Source of the DNA: Leucaena leucocephala
Lineage: Eukaryota > Streptophyta > Magnoliopsida > Fabales > Fabaceae
Direction: 5' to 3'
DNA: 64,000 nt
Assembly (NCBI GenBank): GCA_037074615.1
Contig: CM073522.1
Location: 29,138,962-29,202,961, forward strand
In this document: piece by piece, positions 1-12,456 of the stretch
Position numbering within the stretch: position 1 is the first letter of the stretch
Layout: the number at the start of each line of letters is the position of its first letter
Made by a program: the position numbers and the translations under genes
The notes under the pieces: model-generated
Told to the model about the DNA's origin: nothing
Databases searched by the model: none
The model's input: the letters and a program-made list of their open reading frames with translations, nothing else

Positions 1-3000
1 AAGGATTTACTTAGCAAAGATGACAATGATGGCAGAGATTGTCCAGATGAAGAAGGAGCCCCAACAAATGCAGCTGGTTGAAAATACCGTTTTGGGATGT
101 GTTGAGCCACAAGAGAGCGAACATAACTCAGTGACTTCACTAGTGCCTCAGAAGCAATGCTAGATACCGGCAAAGGAGATATATTTGTAGATGTTGGTGA
201 GCCAGATTGTGGATTCAAAGATCGTGACCATGGTCTATTCAAGTTAAGATCACATTCAGCAATTATGTTTGAACAGAATCGATCTATCTGAAGCAATGTC
301 TCCTCACTCGGTTTGTACCTGAATAAATTAAAATAATTTGTGAATTTAATGCATATGACACAATCAATAAGGGTCGGTCTCTTGTCCAATACACAGACAT
401 AACAGAAAAGATGCTAGCTGCTTGTTTCAGTAACTTTATGAGTCAACAGATGCATTTAATTCATTGATAAAAGGGAAAATAAATTTAGGAGCAAAGAGAA
501 ATTACTATCTTTATATTATATATATAGCACCACAAAAGAATTTCCCAGCACTCTTTGCACATCAGCAAGTCTGCTAAGGCTATGATTAACATAAGACAAA
601 CTTCAAGGAGCACAAAACTCAACATGGCTCTTCAAGCAATATACAAAATCCCCACCAATCCAGATACTAAAATCAATTAATTTATTACAAAATAATTTTA
701 AAAGATTGAGAACTTTTGACATAATAATGTTGAGAACTTCCCTTGGCAGGAAGATTGGACGATTTATTTGAAACTACATTTTTTCTCCTGCATCACAAGA
801 CAGGAAAAGGGGGGGGGGGGGAGACAGTGTTTTAGCTTGACAAAGTGCCCAGAATACGATAAAAATGAAGTTGGTTTATTAGCTGGTTAAATTCAACTTC
901 TTTCTAACCCCCAGGCTAAGGACCACCAACCAAACAAGGGAAAAAATAAATAAAAGATTTATGATGAGGAAAAGGTCGCCCATGGTCATCCATCAAGAGG
1001 AAATATCATTCTTCACAAATCTATCTTTAATTTGGTCAAAGCAATTTTTTTGATAGAAAAATAATTTATTTATGAGAAGAGAAAAGCAATACAAAAAAAG
1101 GACAAAATGAATTCCCAAAACAAATAAAACAAGTAGAGACTTGTTAGCTCAAAAAGCTTTAAAATCACTACATGATTCCGCAAGGGATACCCCTCTAACA
1201 AAACCATTTGAAAAGACAGACAAAGAAGCCACAAGAATAATTCTCTCCTACGTAAGATGGATGAAAGAAACTTCTGATTCAAAACTCTGAAATTCCACAT
1301 ATAATGTTGAATACTATTGAAGATTCATTCATTCAGGGAACATACCTTAGAATGTAACGTTTCAGAAGTGCCACACACCTTGTGACTACTGCAGGACTGG
1401 ATAAATAGTAAGGATATTAGAAGTACAACTCAAGATGCTTCAAATAACGTTCAAAAGCACTAATAAGGAAAAACATATAAGGATATTTGTCCAGACTAAA
1501 GACAGAACAACGCACTTTCTCATATGCCACTTTGGAGGTTTCAAGAGGAGAAAAGATGCCAAGGCTCTTTGGCAATGTGCAACATACAGTGATATTCATT
1601 ATTTTGCTGGTTAGGGACAGAAAAAAAAATCAGAATTTCAAAAATAAGTTTTTGTAGCTGCCTCTTTAGAGGGGAAAAATATATCTTTTTAGCCTCTCAA
1701 TGAAGCGTGGCTAAAGGCCACTTTGGAGGAATTTCCTTGTTCAACATGAAGATCGCAGTGACTGGTTCACGGTCCTTAGTAGAAGTGCTTCTCTTAATTT
1801 GTTATGGTTGTGCCGTTTTTTGGTTTCTCCTAGGAGGATATGTTGTTATCTGCTCTTGTACTCCTTTCATTTCTTTCTCTAACAATACTTATAGTATATT
1901 AGAAGGAAAAAAATAAAGGGGAAATATACTAATACCCTCCAGTACTTTGACCTAGTTGCAAATAATCACCATTTACTTTAAAATATGGATAATAAACACC
2001 TATAATTTGACAGAAAACATTAACCTTCAAATGCTACTAAATATTTAATTAAGACCTCATAGGTAAATGCGTATAAGAATGGAGAAAATGAAGGGAAAAT
2101 CATATAAGCTAATATCTGAGGTTTTCTGGGTGCATTCTTTTTTATTTTCATATTTTTTATTATTTATTTAAAAATTACAAATGTAGATGACATGATGAAA
2201 TCCAGCCACAAAAAACAAATATATGTAGAAAATGTTAGTCAATCAGATCATGCCACATGTCTGACTTAAAAAAGAAATCAGAACATGCCTAACATAATAC
2301 ACAAGTACATTCTCCATTAAACATTTAACAAAAGGTGAATAAAGAGTCTGATATTTGGGTTTGGGACTTATATTAATTAAGCATTATTTGGTCTCATTAC
2401 AATATCTAATTGTTCCTTGCAGATTGTTGGCCCCAAAAGAACACGTTCTAGTAAGTTTAGAAGTGGTAGGAACTCTTAATCCCCATATAATAAGAGTTGC
2501 ATTCTTATCCCCTACAAGATAAGTCAAAAGAAGACTACTTAAACCATTCCAATGTTTTCATTTAGCCAAATAATCAATAATGATTTTTACAGCAGATAGT
2601 TTTGTTGTTCATTGTGTTCAACAATCAAAGCAAGGTGTGAAGCCTAGGCCACTATAGGTTTCATGATCCTAGGATAATTTTGCTCTCAGATCTAACTTGG
2701 TGTCTATAATGTTCCAAATACCCAGCCCCACACTCTTGGCAAACAGCATCAAAACTTCTTTCATTTATAATCCTACCACGTAACCCATCAAGTCAAACAG
2801 AAATATTCAGCAAAACACAGTGTATCTTTAAAACAAATATTGCATAACAAGCCTCACGAAACAATACACCATATGTTCATGACTACACACAAAAACAATA
2901 CCTACACTTAAGCATTATTTCAATGCACTCTGAATGCCCAACTGTTATTTCATCTCCCTCCTTCAACAAAATTAGTTAATTCACTGCATTGCATACCTAA

Positions 3001-4602
3001 AGTTAACTACAGAATAACATTGTATCAGTGGGCCTAAACAATCTGAATAGTATCACCATCTAGCCATTGCTCCATGTTGACAAATAAATATGACAAATAC
3101 CTGCGCTCCCTCTCTGCAACAGTATGTTCAAGAATCACATTATAAGCCAAGTCTATGGTTGCAGGAGCTGCCAGATAGTCCTGCCAATCACGCATTTAAA
3201 TCATAAACTTGGTAAAGTTGAACTTTGGGCATTAAGTATCACCCATAATGACACCATAATTTGAATATGAATGACCCTATAATATTAGTATACAATATTA
3301 GCATACCCTACCATGGCGTGATAACAAGCAGGCATGGCATTAAAGTCTGCTCAATATGCAAATCTATGTTGCAAATACTAAAGTTATACACTTGAAGAAA
3401 GCACAATAAATTAAGTTTTTTCCTCCCAACTACATAAGGAATCCAGTATTTTCATATTCAGCAAAAAAAACAGTACAAATTATTAATAAAAGCATGATGC
3501 TCACATAATTATTAGTATAGTTGGTATAATGTTTTAAACTTTTGGGAATGACAAAGCAATGAGGAATACAACATTTGCATTAAGAGTTTAAAGGCTTTTT
3601 CCTAAGCTTTGTAGTTTAAGTGACTAAGTCATGACACTCTCATGTAATTTAATGAACTGCGTGCGCTATAAGTAAAAATTAGAAACGCATCACCATTAAT
3701 TTAGAGAATACTTCAAAGAACTTCTGTATAGGCAGCATCACCTTCATATAGGGTGCTAAACAAATTTAATAAAGGACGAAACTAATGGCATATAATAATA
3801 AAGATGCACACATGCAATTACAACTTCAATTAGAAGGCCATATTAAGAATATTTCAGAGAGAAAAAAACTTCAGAAAGAAAAAGAAAGGAGAAGAACAGC
3901 TGCTAGCTGAATATAAATCAGCAAAAACACCGACAGAAATGTACTTTTCCATTTCTGCAGTGAAATTTCTTACGTTGCTTAGCATATATAAGAAGACACG
4001 TTTGGTTCTACATTCATTACTCGCTATTGGGATCCCGAAGAACAATTTGCCAATGCTGGGCATCGGATACAAGTATTACAGCGGCTAGGCAAGGTCAATT
4101 TCAGCCAAATTGCTCACATTATGGAAAGACTGTAATAGAAACAAAATACTTAACGTTTCCCCAGCCCAGTTCATACGCGTTTCCCCCAAATGAAACATAA
4201 AGAACGTATCAAACAAATTAAAACCACAAAAATAAATCAACCCCCACTTAATTCAAAGGGCGAAAGAAAAAAAAAATTCAAGGCTCAACCGTAGAATCAA
4301 ACGCCAAATCCAAAGCCACAAACCACCCAAACAAGATCTAACAAAACAAAAGCACAGCAAAATTAGGAGCGAAACCCACTAACCCGAAGAGTCCTGGCAG
4401 CTTCATTGACCACAGTGGAAAAGGGGCTGCCACCATGGTGCGAAGTGGCCAATGACGAAGAGAGACAGTCAGCGACGGCTCGACGCAAAGGCTCCGGTAC
4501 CTTCTTGGCCGACGAAGATCTCAACCTCGAAACACCCCCGACGCCAATTAACTGTATCCTCGAACTTCCGGGGCTACGACAGGGACTAGAGGTAGAAGAC
4601 AT
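1..4602 (-). CDS. ARM-type conserved plant protein, N-terminal part (runs off left edge)
   Basis: Four exons read on the minus strand: 4384-4602, 3101-3180, 1346-1396 and 1-318 (continuing beyond the window). Every junction is GT-AG and the phases agree (0, 2, 2). The joined protein starts with a Ser/Pro-rich segment, then RRAVADCLSSS, DYLAAP, LAYNVILEHTVAERERSP, VVTRCVALLKRY and YKPSEETLLQIDRFCSNII, then a Ser-rich linker followed by EALVKSLSYVRSLVAQHIPK. From memory this matches a long (about 1,100-residue) plant-conserved helical-repeat protein of unknown function; about 200 residues are present here. The start chosen is the first ATG after a GA-rich leader. Introns are 1,203, 1,704 and 1,027 bp. 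I cannot name a function. Confidence 0.75.
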
Positions 4603-4738
4603 GGATGGGTGTTCAACAGAATCACCAACAGTAAACTAAGCTCACAGTGAAGTGTGAATCTCGAATTGCACGAAGCCAGTTTGGGAGTTCCTCGGCATTT
4701 GATTACAATCGAATAATCTGCGTCTTCGTGTGTGTGGG

Positions 4739-4754
4739 AGAGAGAGAGAGAGAA
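4739..4754. repeat. (GA)n microsatellite in the 5' leader
   Basis: A run of GA dinucleotides lies about 140 bp upstream of the ATG of the ARM-type gene on the minus strand, where it reads as a CT-rich leader typical of plant 5' UTRs. Confidence 0.7.
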
Positions 4755-4809
4755 AACGAGTGCGAAAAAGAGCAGAATAGAGAGAGAACAGAGTATTTGG
4801 TTGAGATTT

Positions 4810-5750
4810 AGAATTGGGAATTCTTACTAATTCTTAATTTTCGTAAGGGTGTATTAGCTGTACGTACAGGCGAAGTTTTAGTTTTATGAAAACTATGAGC
4901 TGGCATGCGCTAAAAATTTGAGGCAAATTATGGCAGTTTCTTTTTTTTTCCGCTCTCTTCGCTGGCCTTGACTGCAAAGTATGAGTGGGGTGACCTCACC
5001 TTGTTCAAATTCTAATTCTAAATAAAAATTTATAAGCAATCACGGTTCATGTATGGATAAAATAATGAAAATGTGGTAAAGAATAAAACTTTGAATTTAT
5101 TATATTATTCTGGTTTAAAAATATTTTTGTTACATTATTGTTAAAAATATAACTTTTAGTTATTAAATTTTAACTTAATACGATTCTTTAAGTTTACTCT
5201 CATTTTAATTTTATTCTCTCAAGTTATTTTTTTAGCACATAGTCCCTCAAATTTTTTTATTTAAAATATTAATCTTTATAATTTAATAAAAATTTAAACT
5301 ATTTTGTTTCCTAAAAGACTAAAGCCCATAGCTTAAAATTTGAAGGGCTAACGCAAATTTAAAAAACTAGAGATTATATTAACCCTTAAAATTTTTTGAA
5401 TTATTGATTCAATTCATAAACATGAATCAGAATAATTCTATCTTTATAATTTTTTGAGTTAAAGAATTATAGCAATGAATTGTCTGGAGCAAAAAATAAA
5501 TTATAAAAACTGATTTATTTTGAGGGGAAAAATACGGAATTATTTGTTTTGGATGAAAATTTAGAGAATAGATTAATATATAATTCAAGAAACGTTGGGG
5601 GCAAAACAAAATTTGTTTTCTTTGTTTCGTTGATAATAAAGGAATCCTCATCAGAGTTCTAAATGATCATTCTAGCTAGTAGTGCGATCTATATTCAAAA
5701 TAAAAACTAACTTCAAAATAGCTTCAACAAGTAAATAAAAATTAGTCATA
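4810..5750. other. AT-rich intergenic DNA, possible decayed MITE
   Basis: No coding signal. The stretch near 5,376-5,392 (GATTATATTAACCC) matches the terminal repeat of the foldback MITE at 33,604-33,804, so roughly 5,150-5,392 may be a decayed relative. The left end is too eroded to place. Confidence 0.35.
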
Positions 5751-5753
5751 GTG

Positions 5754-6263
5754 TCAAGTCCTCCCTCCCTTGGCTAAGTAATGTGCAGCTTTGTTGCAAT
5801 CCTTGGGCACATAATCAATTCTGACTTCCCATTTCTTGTCAAGGAAAGCACTAACCTCTCTAACATCAACATGGCACTCATCGGGTTTTATCAAATCAAT
5901 GATATTGGCTGCATCCGATTTATTATTTTTCTGATTCTTAATATATAACATAATTTAAAAATTAATCTTAATTCTAAATATAAGATATATTTTATATTTT
6001 TATTAACTTTGATTTTTTCTAAATTATCCTTAAAAATTATATTTCCCTCCCACCGTCCTACCAAATATAGTTTACAACCCATTTACACGCATGTTAAAAG
6101 CTCTTCCATTCAGCAAGAAGCATCTTCGTTCAAGCGTCTCCACTAGAAGCTTGTCATTGTTGTTGTATGCCACAAATCTTGCCATGGTTGATTTTGTATC
6201 TACGTTTGGGTCTATGATTTTGATCTTAAATTTTGAGAAGGAAGAAGAAGAAGAGATAATCAA
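5754..6263 (-). pseudogene. RNase H-like (RVT_3) domain relic
   Basis: Two minus-strand frames look like pieces of the RNase H-like domain found in plant non-LTR retroelements and their domesticated relatives. The 5,754-5,930 piece has the typical ending (a spaced Asp, then VDYVP-type strand, CNKAAHYLAKGG, where NKAAHxLAK is the family's C-terminal signature). The 6,072-6,263 piece (MARFVAYNNNDKLLVE) could be the opening strand pair. The two are separated by AT-rich sequence with stops, and no reverse transcriptase lies next to them. Best read as a dead fragment; the first part is more convincing than the second. Confidence 0.45.
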
Positions 6264-6723
6264 AGGGAAATGATGGGAGGAAATTCGTCGGAGATCTATT
6301 GATATTGAATATGGATTTAATTTGTGATAATACTATTGTGTATGATTTGTTCTGGGGTTGATTTATGGAAGTTTTACTAATGGCGATGATATTTGGGAGG
6401 AGAAGAACAGGGGGAGGGGATTTTTCCCCTCTTAGATAAAAGTCAAAAAATCATTGTAAATTTTTTCAACATAAAATTTAAATTTTATTAGGAGAATTAT
6501 TATTTAGAGGTTACATAAAATCTCTAAACTATTGTCAAATCCTAAAAAATTTTTAGATAAAAATTCTAATTATAAAAAGATATCAATATCTTTATTTTTA
6601 TTGACAATTGAGGGAGGCTTTATTAACAACTAAAAATGAGATATTTATCCCCCAAAAAAAAAGAGCTAGTGCTCATCAACTCATGGTAACTACAAAGCAG
6701 CGGATTCAACCTCTCTCTATATA

Positions 6724-6726
<3 letters not shown>

Positions 6727-6754
<28 letters not shown>
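6727..6754. repeat. (AT)n microsatellite
   Basis: About 14 uninterrupted AT units within AT-rich intergenic DNA (6,270-7,140) that otherwise shows no feature. Confidence 0.85.
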
Positions 6755-7147
6755 TACTCTATTTAGTTATAATTATAAAATATTTTTAATTGAATTTGAA
6801 TTAAGAAAAGTAGTAAATAGTCTTAATCTTTAACAAAATCATACTTTTTTTTACAAGTGTACCTCTATTCAATTTTATTTAAAACGTGAGACACCATAAG
6901 TATGCTCTATTTCCTTCCTCACTTATTTTTTTATAAATTAAATAAAAATATATTGATTAATAGCTAATAAACATTATACCTATATTTATAATCAATAATA
7001 ATTTTAAAAGAAATTATTATAATACCGTTTATTTTATTTATGGTTAAAGACATAAACCGCCAATCAACTCTGAAGTACAGACCTAGCACACCGTGGATAA
7101 TCAGATATCATGCCAAATATTCAAATTCAAAGTTTCGAACACAGAAA

Positions 7148-7846
7148 TTAAAGCCGCGATCTAATGCTGGTATCTCCAATGGAATCCAACACATCACCCA
7201 GCAACTGCATGCGATTCTGAGCGTACACGTGTCCTTCCCATTTCCTTTTAATAAGGCCCTCGCCTAGGTCAACCGCAGCCTTTAACGTCTCCTCGGCATT
7301 ATCGTGGGCCGAGTCGATGATACCGAGTTCCACCGCTTGCTTAGCCGTGACCTTAGCAGCTTTCATGACCAATTCACGGCGAGCAGCCGGTGAACCGATC
7401 TTGGCCTTGAGAATGGTGATGAACCAAGGCGGAAGGACAAGCTTGATGTCGAGCTCGCTCATGTAGAGAAGACCCCTATCGCTCTTCATCAAGACGTAAT
7501 CGTGGCTCAAGGCGAGCATACATCCGGCGGCGGAGGCGTGTCCGGAAATGGCGCAGATTGTAGGCATCGGGAGTGAAATTAGATCCGTGACCACCGATCG
7601 GAGCAAGGAGTCCATGAGGACCTTGCGGTCTTCGAAGGACTGACCTCGGGCCCAGGCGAGATCGTAGCCGTTGGAGAAGAATTTTCCGTTCGCGGTGGTG
7701 ATGAGAGCGGAGGAGGAGGATGCTTCAGATCGGGCACGGCGGAGAGCGGAGCGAATTTCATTGAGAAGCGTCGGGTTGAGCCTGTGCTCGTCGGCGCCGG
7801 TAAGTGTTAAGATGAAGACGTTGCCTCTCTTCTCCAACGAGCACAT
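7148..7846 (-). CDS. ECI2: Peroxisomal enoyl-CoA delta-isomerase (crotonase fold)
   Basis: A 232-residue intronless reading frame in the crotonase superfamily, matching the plant peroxisomal delta3,delta2-enoyl-CoA isomerases in length and layout. These move double bonds so that unsaturated fatty acids can enter beta-oxidation; one Arabidopsis member also acts in indole-butyric acid conversion. Visible features: the first oxyanion-hole region NGKFFSNGYDL (residues 53-63), the second, SGHASAAG (101-108), and Glu131 in MSELDIK, the expected catalytic acid region. The last three residues are SRL, a classical type-1 peroxisome targeting signal. The start MCSLEKRGNVF gives full family length. The coding region is GC-richer than its surroundings. 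The exact paralogue number (ECI1, 2 or 3) is not certain. Confidence 0.9.
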   Translation of the reverse strand: MCSLEKRGNVFILTLTGADEHRLNPTLLNEIRSALRRARSEASSSSALITTANGKFFSNGYDLAWARGQSFEDRKVLMDSLLRSVVTDLISLPMPTICAISGHASAAGCMLALSHDYVLMKSDRGLLYMSELDIKLVLPPWFITILKAKIGSPAARRELVMKAAKVTAKQAVELGIIDSAHDNAEETLKAAVDLGEGLIKRKWEGHVYAQNRMQLLGDVLDSIGDTSIRSRL

Positions 7847-7868
7847 TCTCTCTCGCTGGGTTGCTTAA

Positions 7869-9480
7869 TCCTGCTATGATTGCGAAAGAGAGGCAAGAAT
7901 CATGGATTATTAAATGCAAATGCGAGGGCTGAAAAAAAAAATTGAGATTCCGGTTCCAATTTGGGGACGGCTTAATTAATAAATTTAATCATTTGAACGT
8001 GTACGACGCTTTGGGCCATCTAGATGAAATTAGGACTTAAAAAGTACGTATTTTATTTATTTAGTAATATAAACTTAATTTTATTTTTATTTATATTTTT
8101 AATAGTAGAAGTAAAATATTTTAAATTATTTTAATATAATTTATAAAATTTTATATAATTTTATTTTTTTAAATCAAAATAAGATGACTTCTCTTTCCTT
8201 AACATGTTGGTCCTCATTAATCATGGCTTCTTTCTTTATTTTTGTCACTTTCGCTAATGTTATTTTTGTACCAAATAAACACTAGTTACTTTGTCTTTGC
8301 ATGTGGCGGATCCGCTTTCATTCCCCTCATTTACACATCCATTCCCCTCATTTATTCATTTTTTTTAGTTGCCTATTCGGTTTATCGGAGTTTTGTCCCG
8401 ACTACATCCGGATCTGACCCGCGTCGCGCACCTGGCTATAGTAGGTGAGTCTCCTAACGAGAATTTTCTGCATACGCCAAGGTTCGAACTCGAGACCTCG
8501 TTTAAGCGATATCGAGCCGCTTACTATTCAGACTAACCTCTATGGGTTTTCTCATTTATTCATATTGGATAAGAGGAACCGTGGCTGCAAATCAAAATGG
8601 TCCCTTGATTAAAAAAAAATCCAAATGTTCCCAATTTAATTTGTTTAAAATAGAAAAAAAAATAATAAAAAATTTTATTTTTTAAATATTTAAATAAAAA
8701 ATTCTAAATTAGTATACTGTTACTAATAATATATTAAGTATTACTAACATAATATTTTATTTTAATGTTTATTATTTTTTAAAATCCTTTTTAATTATTT
8801 TCCCTAATAATTTCTAATAGTGATAAATGGAATAATATCTTCTTCAGTAAGGTATTTTAATTTTTACTGTGTTAAGTAATTCAGTACTTTATCTATATAT
8901 TGTAAGCTACTTTTAGCACCTTAAAACATCACCTCAACACTATCTTTTACTACTTCAATTCTTAATATAAAATATATTTAATTAATTTAGATAGATTAAA
9001 AAAATTAATTAAATTAATTATTTATCGTGATTATGTATATATTTTTTTAAAATATTATTTTAATCATGAGTATTTGAACTATTAGTAATAATTTTTTTTT
9101 AATATATATAATTATATAGAGATATTTTAAAAAAATTATAATTTTAAAATATAAAGTGAATTAAAATTTTATATTTAAAATTAAATTAAATTTTTTATTT
9201 AACTTTTATATTTAGAATTAGAAAAATATTAAAAGAAAAAGCCTTCCATCATTTTTTTAGTATAAAAAATTTAAAAAAAAAAAGATTAAGCTAGTTAACG
9301 ATTTAAGAGTTGAGTGAAATTTTTTCCTGATATTAAGGGTATTCCGTCCGGCTCACTGCTAAAGATTCAAATACGGCCCATGAATAATTGGACACCTTAT
9401 AACCGACCCGAAGGCCTGACCAAGAAGCCGAACTGAAAAAAGGCCTATTACCAATTACGAAATATTAAAAGTTAGGTTTT
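7869..9480. other. Intergenic AT-rich DNA upstream of the ECI gene
   Basis: Promoter side of the minus-strand ECI gene, followed by strongly AT-rich DNA. Apart from the SINE at 8,360-8,550 I see no gene or RNA. Confidence 0.6.
8360..8550 (-). mobile_element. tRNA-derived SINE, family A, copy 1
   Basis: Minus-strand SINE with a tRNA-like head (box A region GTTAGTCTGAATAG, box B GAGTTCGAACC), a body shared with the copies at 19,495 and 44,806, and an A-tail (seen as T-run at 8,360). A 13-bp target-site duplication, CTCATTTATTCAT, flanks it at 8,347-8,359 and 8,551-8,563. This copy has more substitutions than the other two, so it is probably older. The layout resembles the widespread plant Au SINE, but that name is from memory only. 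Confidence 0.85.
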
Positions 9481-9898
9481 ACTACTATTATGTTTCAGTT
9501 CGACGGTGTGTGCCACCCAACGGATCCACGACGCGACAAAGGAACCGTTCGTCTTACTCTAAGATCTCTCGTCGCTAGCGAATGCTCAGTGTCTTTGCCT
9601 TGGCCTTTTCTCATCTCACGCTACATCTGAATGGACGATCTACACGGTAGGATTTCTTATGAGATCATCATAGATTTTTTCATGCATCATTTTATAATGA
9701 TCTATCTGTGCTACGGGTCTCTTATAGGTCAGAAAATTTTCTGTCCTCCGTAGATGACGAATGTCTCGTTGTTGATTTTCTGGAAAAGTTGTTTTGCGGA
9801 GTTTCTCTTCATCTGAAAATTGGTTTTGGTCATAGAATGGATACGGGTTTTCTTTCAATGCTTTATTGAAATTCTACTTGATCGTCTTTACAACAAGT

Positions 9899-9971
9899 GA
9901 TCGCATAGCGGAGTGGATATCGCGTTAGACTCCGGATCTAAAGGTCGTGGGTTCGAATCCCACTGCGATCG
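9899..9971 (+). tRNA. tRNA-Arg (anticodon CCG)
   Basis: A 73-nt cloverleaf folds by eye. The acceptor stem GATCGCA pairs with TGCGATC, discriminator G. The D arm begins GCGG with an AGTGG loop. The anticodon stem TTAGA pairs with TCTAA around the loop CTCCGGA, giving anticodon CCG (reads CGG, arginine). The T arm GTGGG/CCCAC encloses TTCGAAT. Internal promoter boxes A and B are intact, there is no intron, and a run of T (9,976-9,980) follows as a Pol III terminator. CCA is not encoded, as expected in a nuclear gene. Confidence 0.95.
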
Positions 9972-12326
9972 CATCGTATTTTTCCCCACCTCCAATTTTG
10001 ATATTTTCTTCCAAAAGTTTGTGTTATATCAAATTTGGAATTTCAATTTTTTCCTAGCTTGTCTGATTTTTAGTAGACTTGCTTTCCTTTTTTATCGTTT
10101 CCTGTCTGACAATTCAAAGAAAATGAGAAATATATTTCTGGATACTATTATGTAATTGAGACTCCAATTCATTGCAATGTGATGACCGCTTGGAGAATGA
10201 ATGTACCCCTTTTCACTCTGAAAGTTTACCTGATTTAACTTACCTGTTTCTCCGTGCTGCCTTATCATTCCAGTATTGAAATTTGAAGTTGTAAGTTATC
10301 ATTTGTCTAGTTGGGACCGAGAAGGATTTTATATTGAACTCGTTCAGTACCCAACAGATGCGGGCAAGAACCAAAATGAGTAATTTTTTTATAGTTTTAC
10401 GCTGCAGGGCAATACTTCCTAGGTGATTATTTAATTTATTTCTAACACATGTGCAATAGTTTATATGTGACTATGTCGCAACTAAATGCGTTGTCTATTG
10501 TTTTATAATGTTAAATTAAGGATTGGCCTTTCATTTATTCCCAATATTAACATATGACACTTTCACAGATGTTTATATTGTACTTTGTTATCATTTGCCA
10601 TTACCTCATCAATTTGATGCGTGCTATGCGATGCCGCACTATGAACCATCTTACAAATGTTTGCCTAGATTTAATGTTTGGCCTTAACTTGTTTTACTGT
10701 TCTCGTTGGTATACTTGGTATACTTCCTATCCCCTCTATTGATTTATCTTAATGGGTGAAGATAATTGAAAAATCTATGGCTTGGTGTTGTGTTAAATAA
10801 CATTAATATATGCCTGCTTCAGTACTTTGATTTGGAGTTAACTTTACATGGAATGCATAATTAATTCAAATTTGTTCGGAGATAACTTTACATACTAACC
10901 TTGTTTAGAATGTTAAGGTACTTCCTTTTCTAGAATTACTTAATTGATAGATACTAAATTTGGTACGAAGTCTTATTCAGTACCCTATCAATCCATTATC
11001 TCATTGGAACCATCCTAACTTGTTGAAATCGAGCTGCTCTATTTTCTGTGTTAACTTGGATTTATCTGGACTGCCACTTCCTCTAGGTTCTATGGGAAAA
11101 CTATGACTGACCAGGAAAAGTGGACAATGTCATTCTAGATAGGACTGAATGGTGAAGTTGAACTGCATAAGGGATTTGAATAGATCATTTATTGTGCTTC
11201 ATTAACCAACTTAACTCTTAGTTTTATGCTTTTTAGTTGTGTATTATTTCAGGTTGAGAAATTAAGAGATATAGTTAAGAAGGAGCTCTTGATGGAAGTG
11301 TAGATTGTGATTGGACGCTCTTGCGCTGCTGCCTTGTTCTGACTATGGTTTGTTTTCTGCAGAAAATGAAAATTTCATTGAGAAAAATATAGATACCTAT
11401 TTCATGTTGTTGTAGGTCCATATAGGCTTGAGATTAGAAGTTTGGTGGAGAATTAGCTGAAGTCATGGAAGTATGTGGTGTGCCATTATAAACTGCCTAT
11501 ATTCTAGCTTGATTTGCTCGTCTGTTATTTCTGGAGCACACCCATTTCCCCCCCACTTATTTTCGTTTCGTTTCTAATTTGTGTAATGTAAGGAGCTTTG
11601 AAATTATAATTATAATTTGATATAAGGAAGAAGATGGACACTGTAACTATGGTTTTTTGGTTCGCTTTTTTTACTTGTTTTATTTATTTTATTGAATGAA
11701 CTGCATTATAAAATTTAGATGGCATCATACTCATTTGAAAGGGGTATGTTATTTTGGGGGAGAATGTTAGGATGGAGTATAACACATAGCCAATGATGCG
11801 CCGAATATTTTTATATGCTTGAATTCCTAGCTGCATTTGTGTGACTAATTGGATTGATCAATTTTTTTCTCAAAAATTGAGTTTATTTGAATTTCTGTCT
11901 ACATAACAATCGTTGCTTCATGAATGGGTCCAATCTAGGAATATTTTTACAAATTGATTGCGACTGGTTGGCATACTATATTATTTTCTCATTTGAGCAT
12001 TAAAACAATGAGCTGATTTAGTGAGAATAATGTTGTGCAGAATCAATTCAGATATTCGTCCTGATTGACAGCTAATAGGGATCATGATATGAAATGCTAG
12101 CCCCTCTACTTTGTGTCTTCTTATGTTGCCTTTTGATCTGTCTAATGAGCTTTAGGAATAGGAAGCTGTCATATCTTTGTTCGGAGAATGGGCAATTAGG
12201 TGAGCTATCTAATCCACTGCATCGTCAAAATAACTTGATCCTAGGTGTTTAGATTCACTGGCAGATTTGTGTTTCTGTAAGAGCGCAGTAATCACCAGTT
12301 AATCAAATGTTTTTTTAAACATCTAA

Positions 12327-12456
12327 GTGCTTGTTTAGAGTTTATTTAGATTTTCTTATGATAAATACGTTGAGTCTTTTTTCACATGTTTGTAAATTGT
12401 AAAATCGCAATTGAAAGGTAAAAGTTATATTGATATTTTCCAATCTAAACAAGCAT
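12327..12456. mobile_element. Tourist-like MITE
   Basis: A 130-bp element with inverted ends GTGCTTGTTTAGA and TCTAAACAAGCAT, flanked by TAA on both sides (12,324-12,326 and 12,457-12,459), the target preference of PIF/Harbinger elements. No coding capacity. Confidence 0.7.

Noticed and set aside
9913..10155. 80-codon plus-strand frame MDIALDSGSKGRGFESHCDR
   Set aside because: Its start lies inside tRNA-Arg; such frames are common over tRNA genes.
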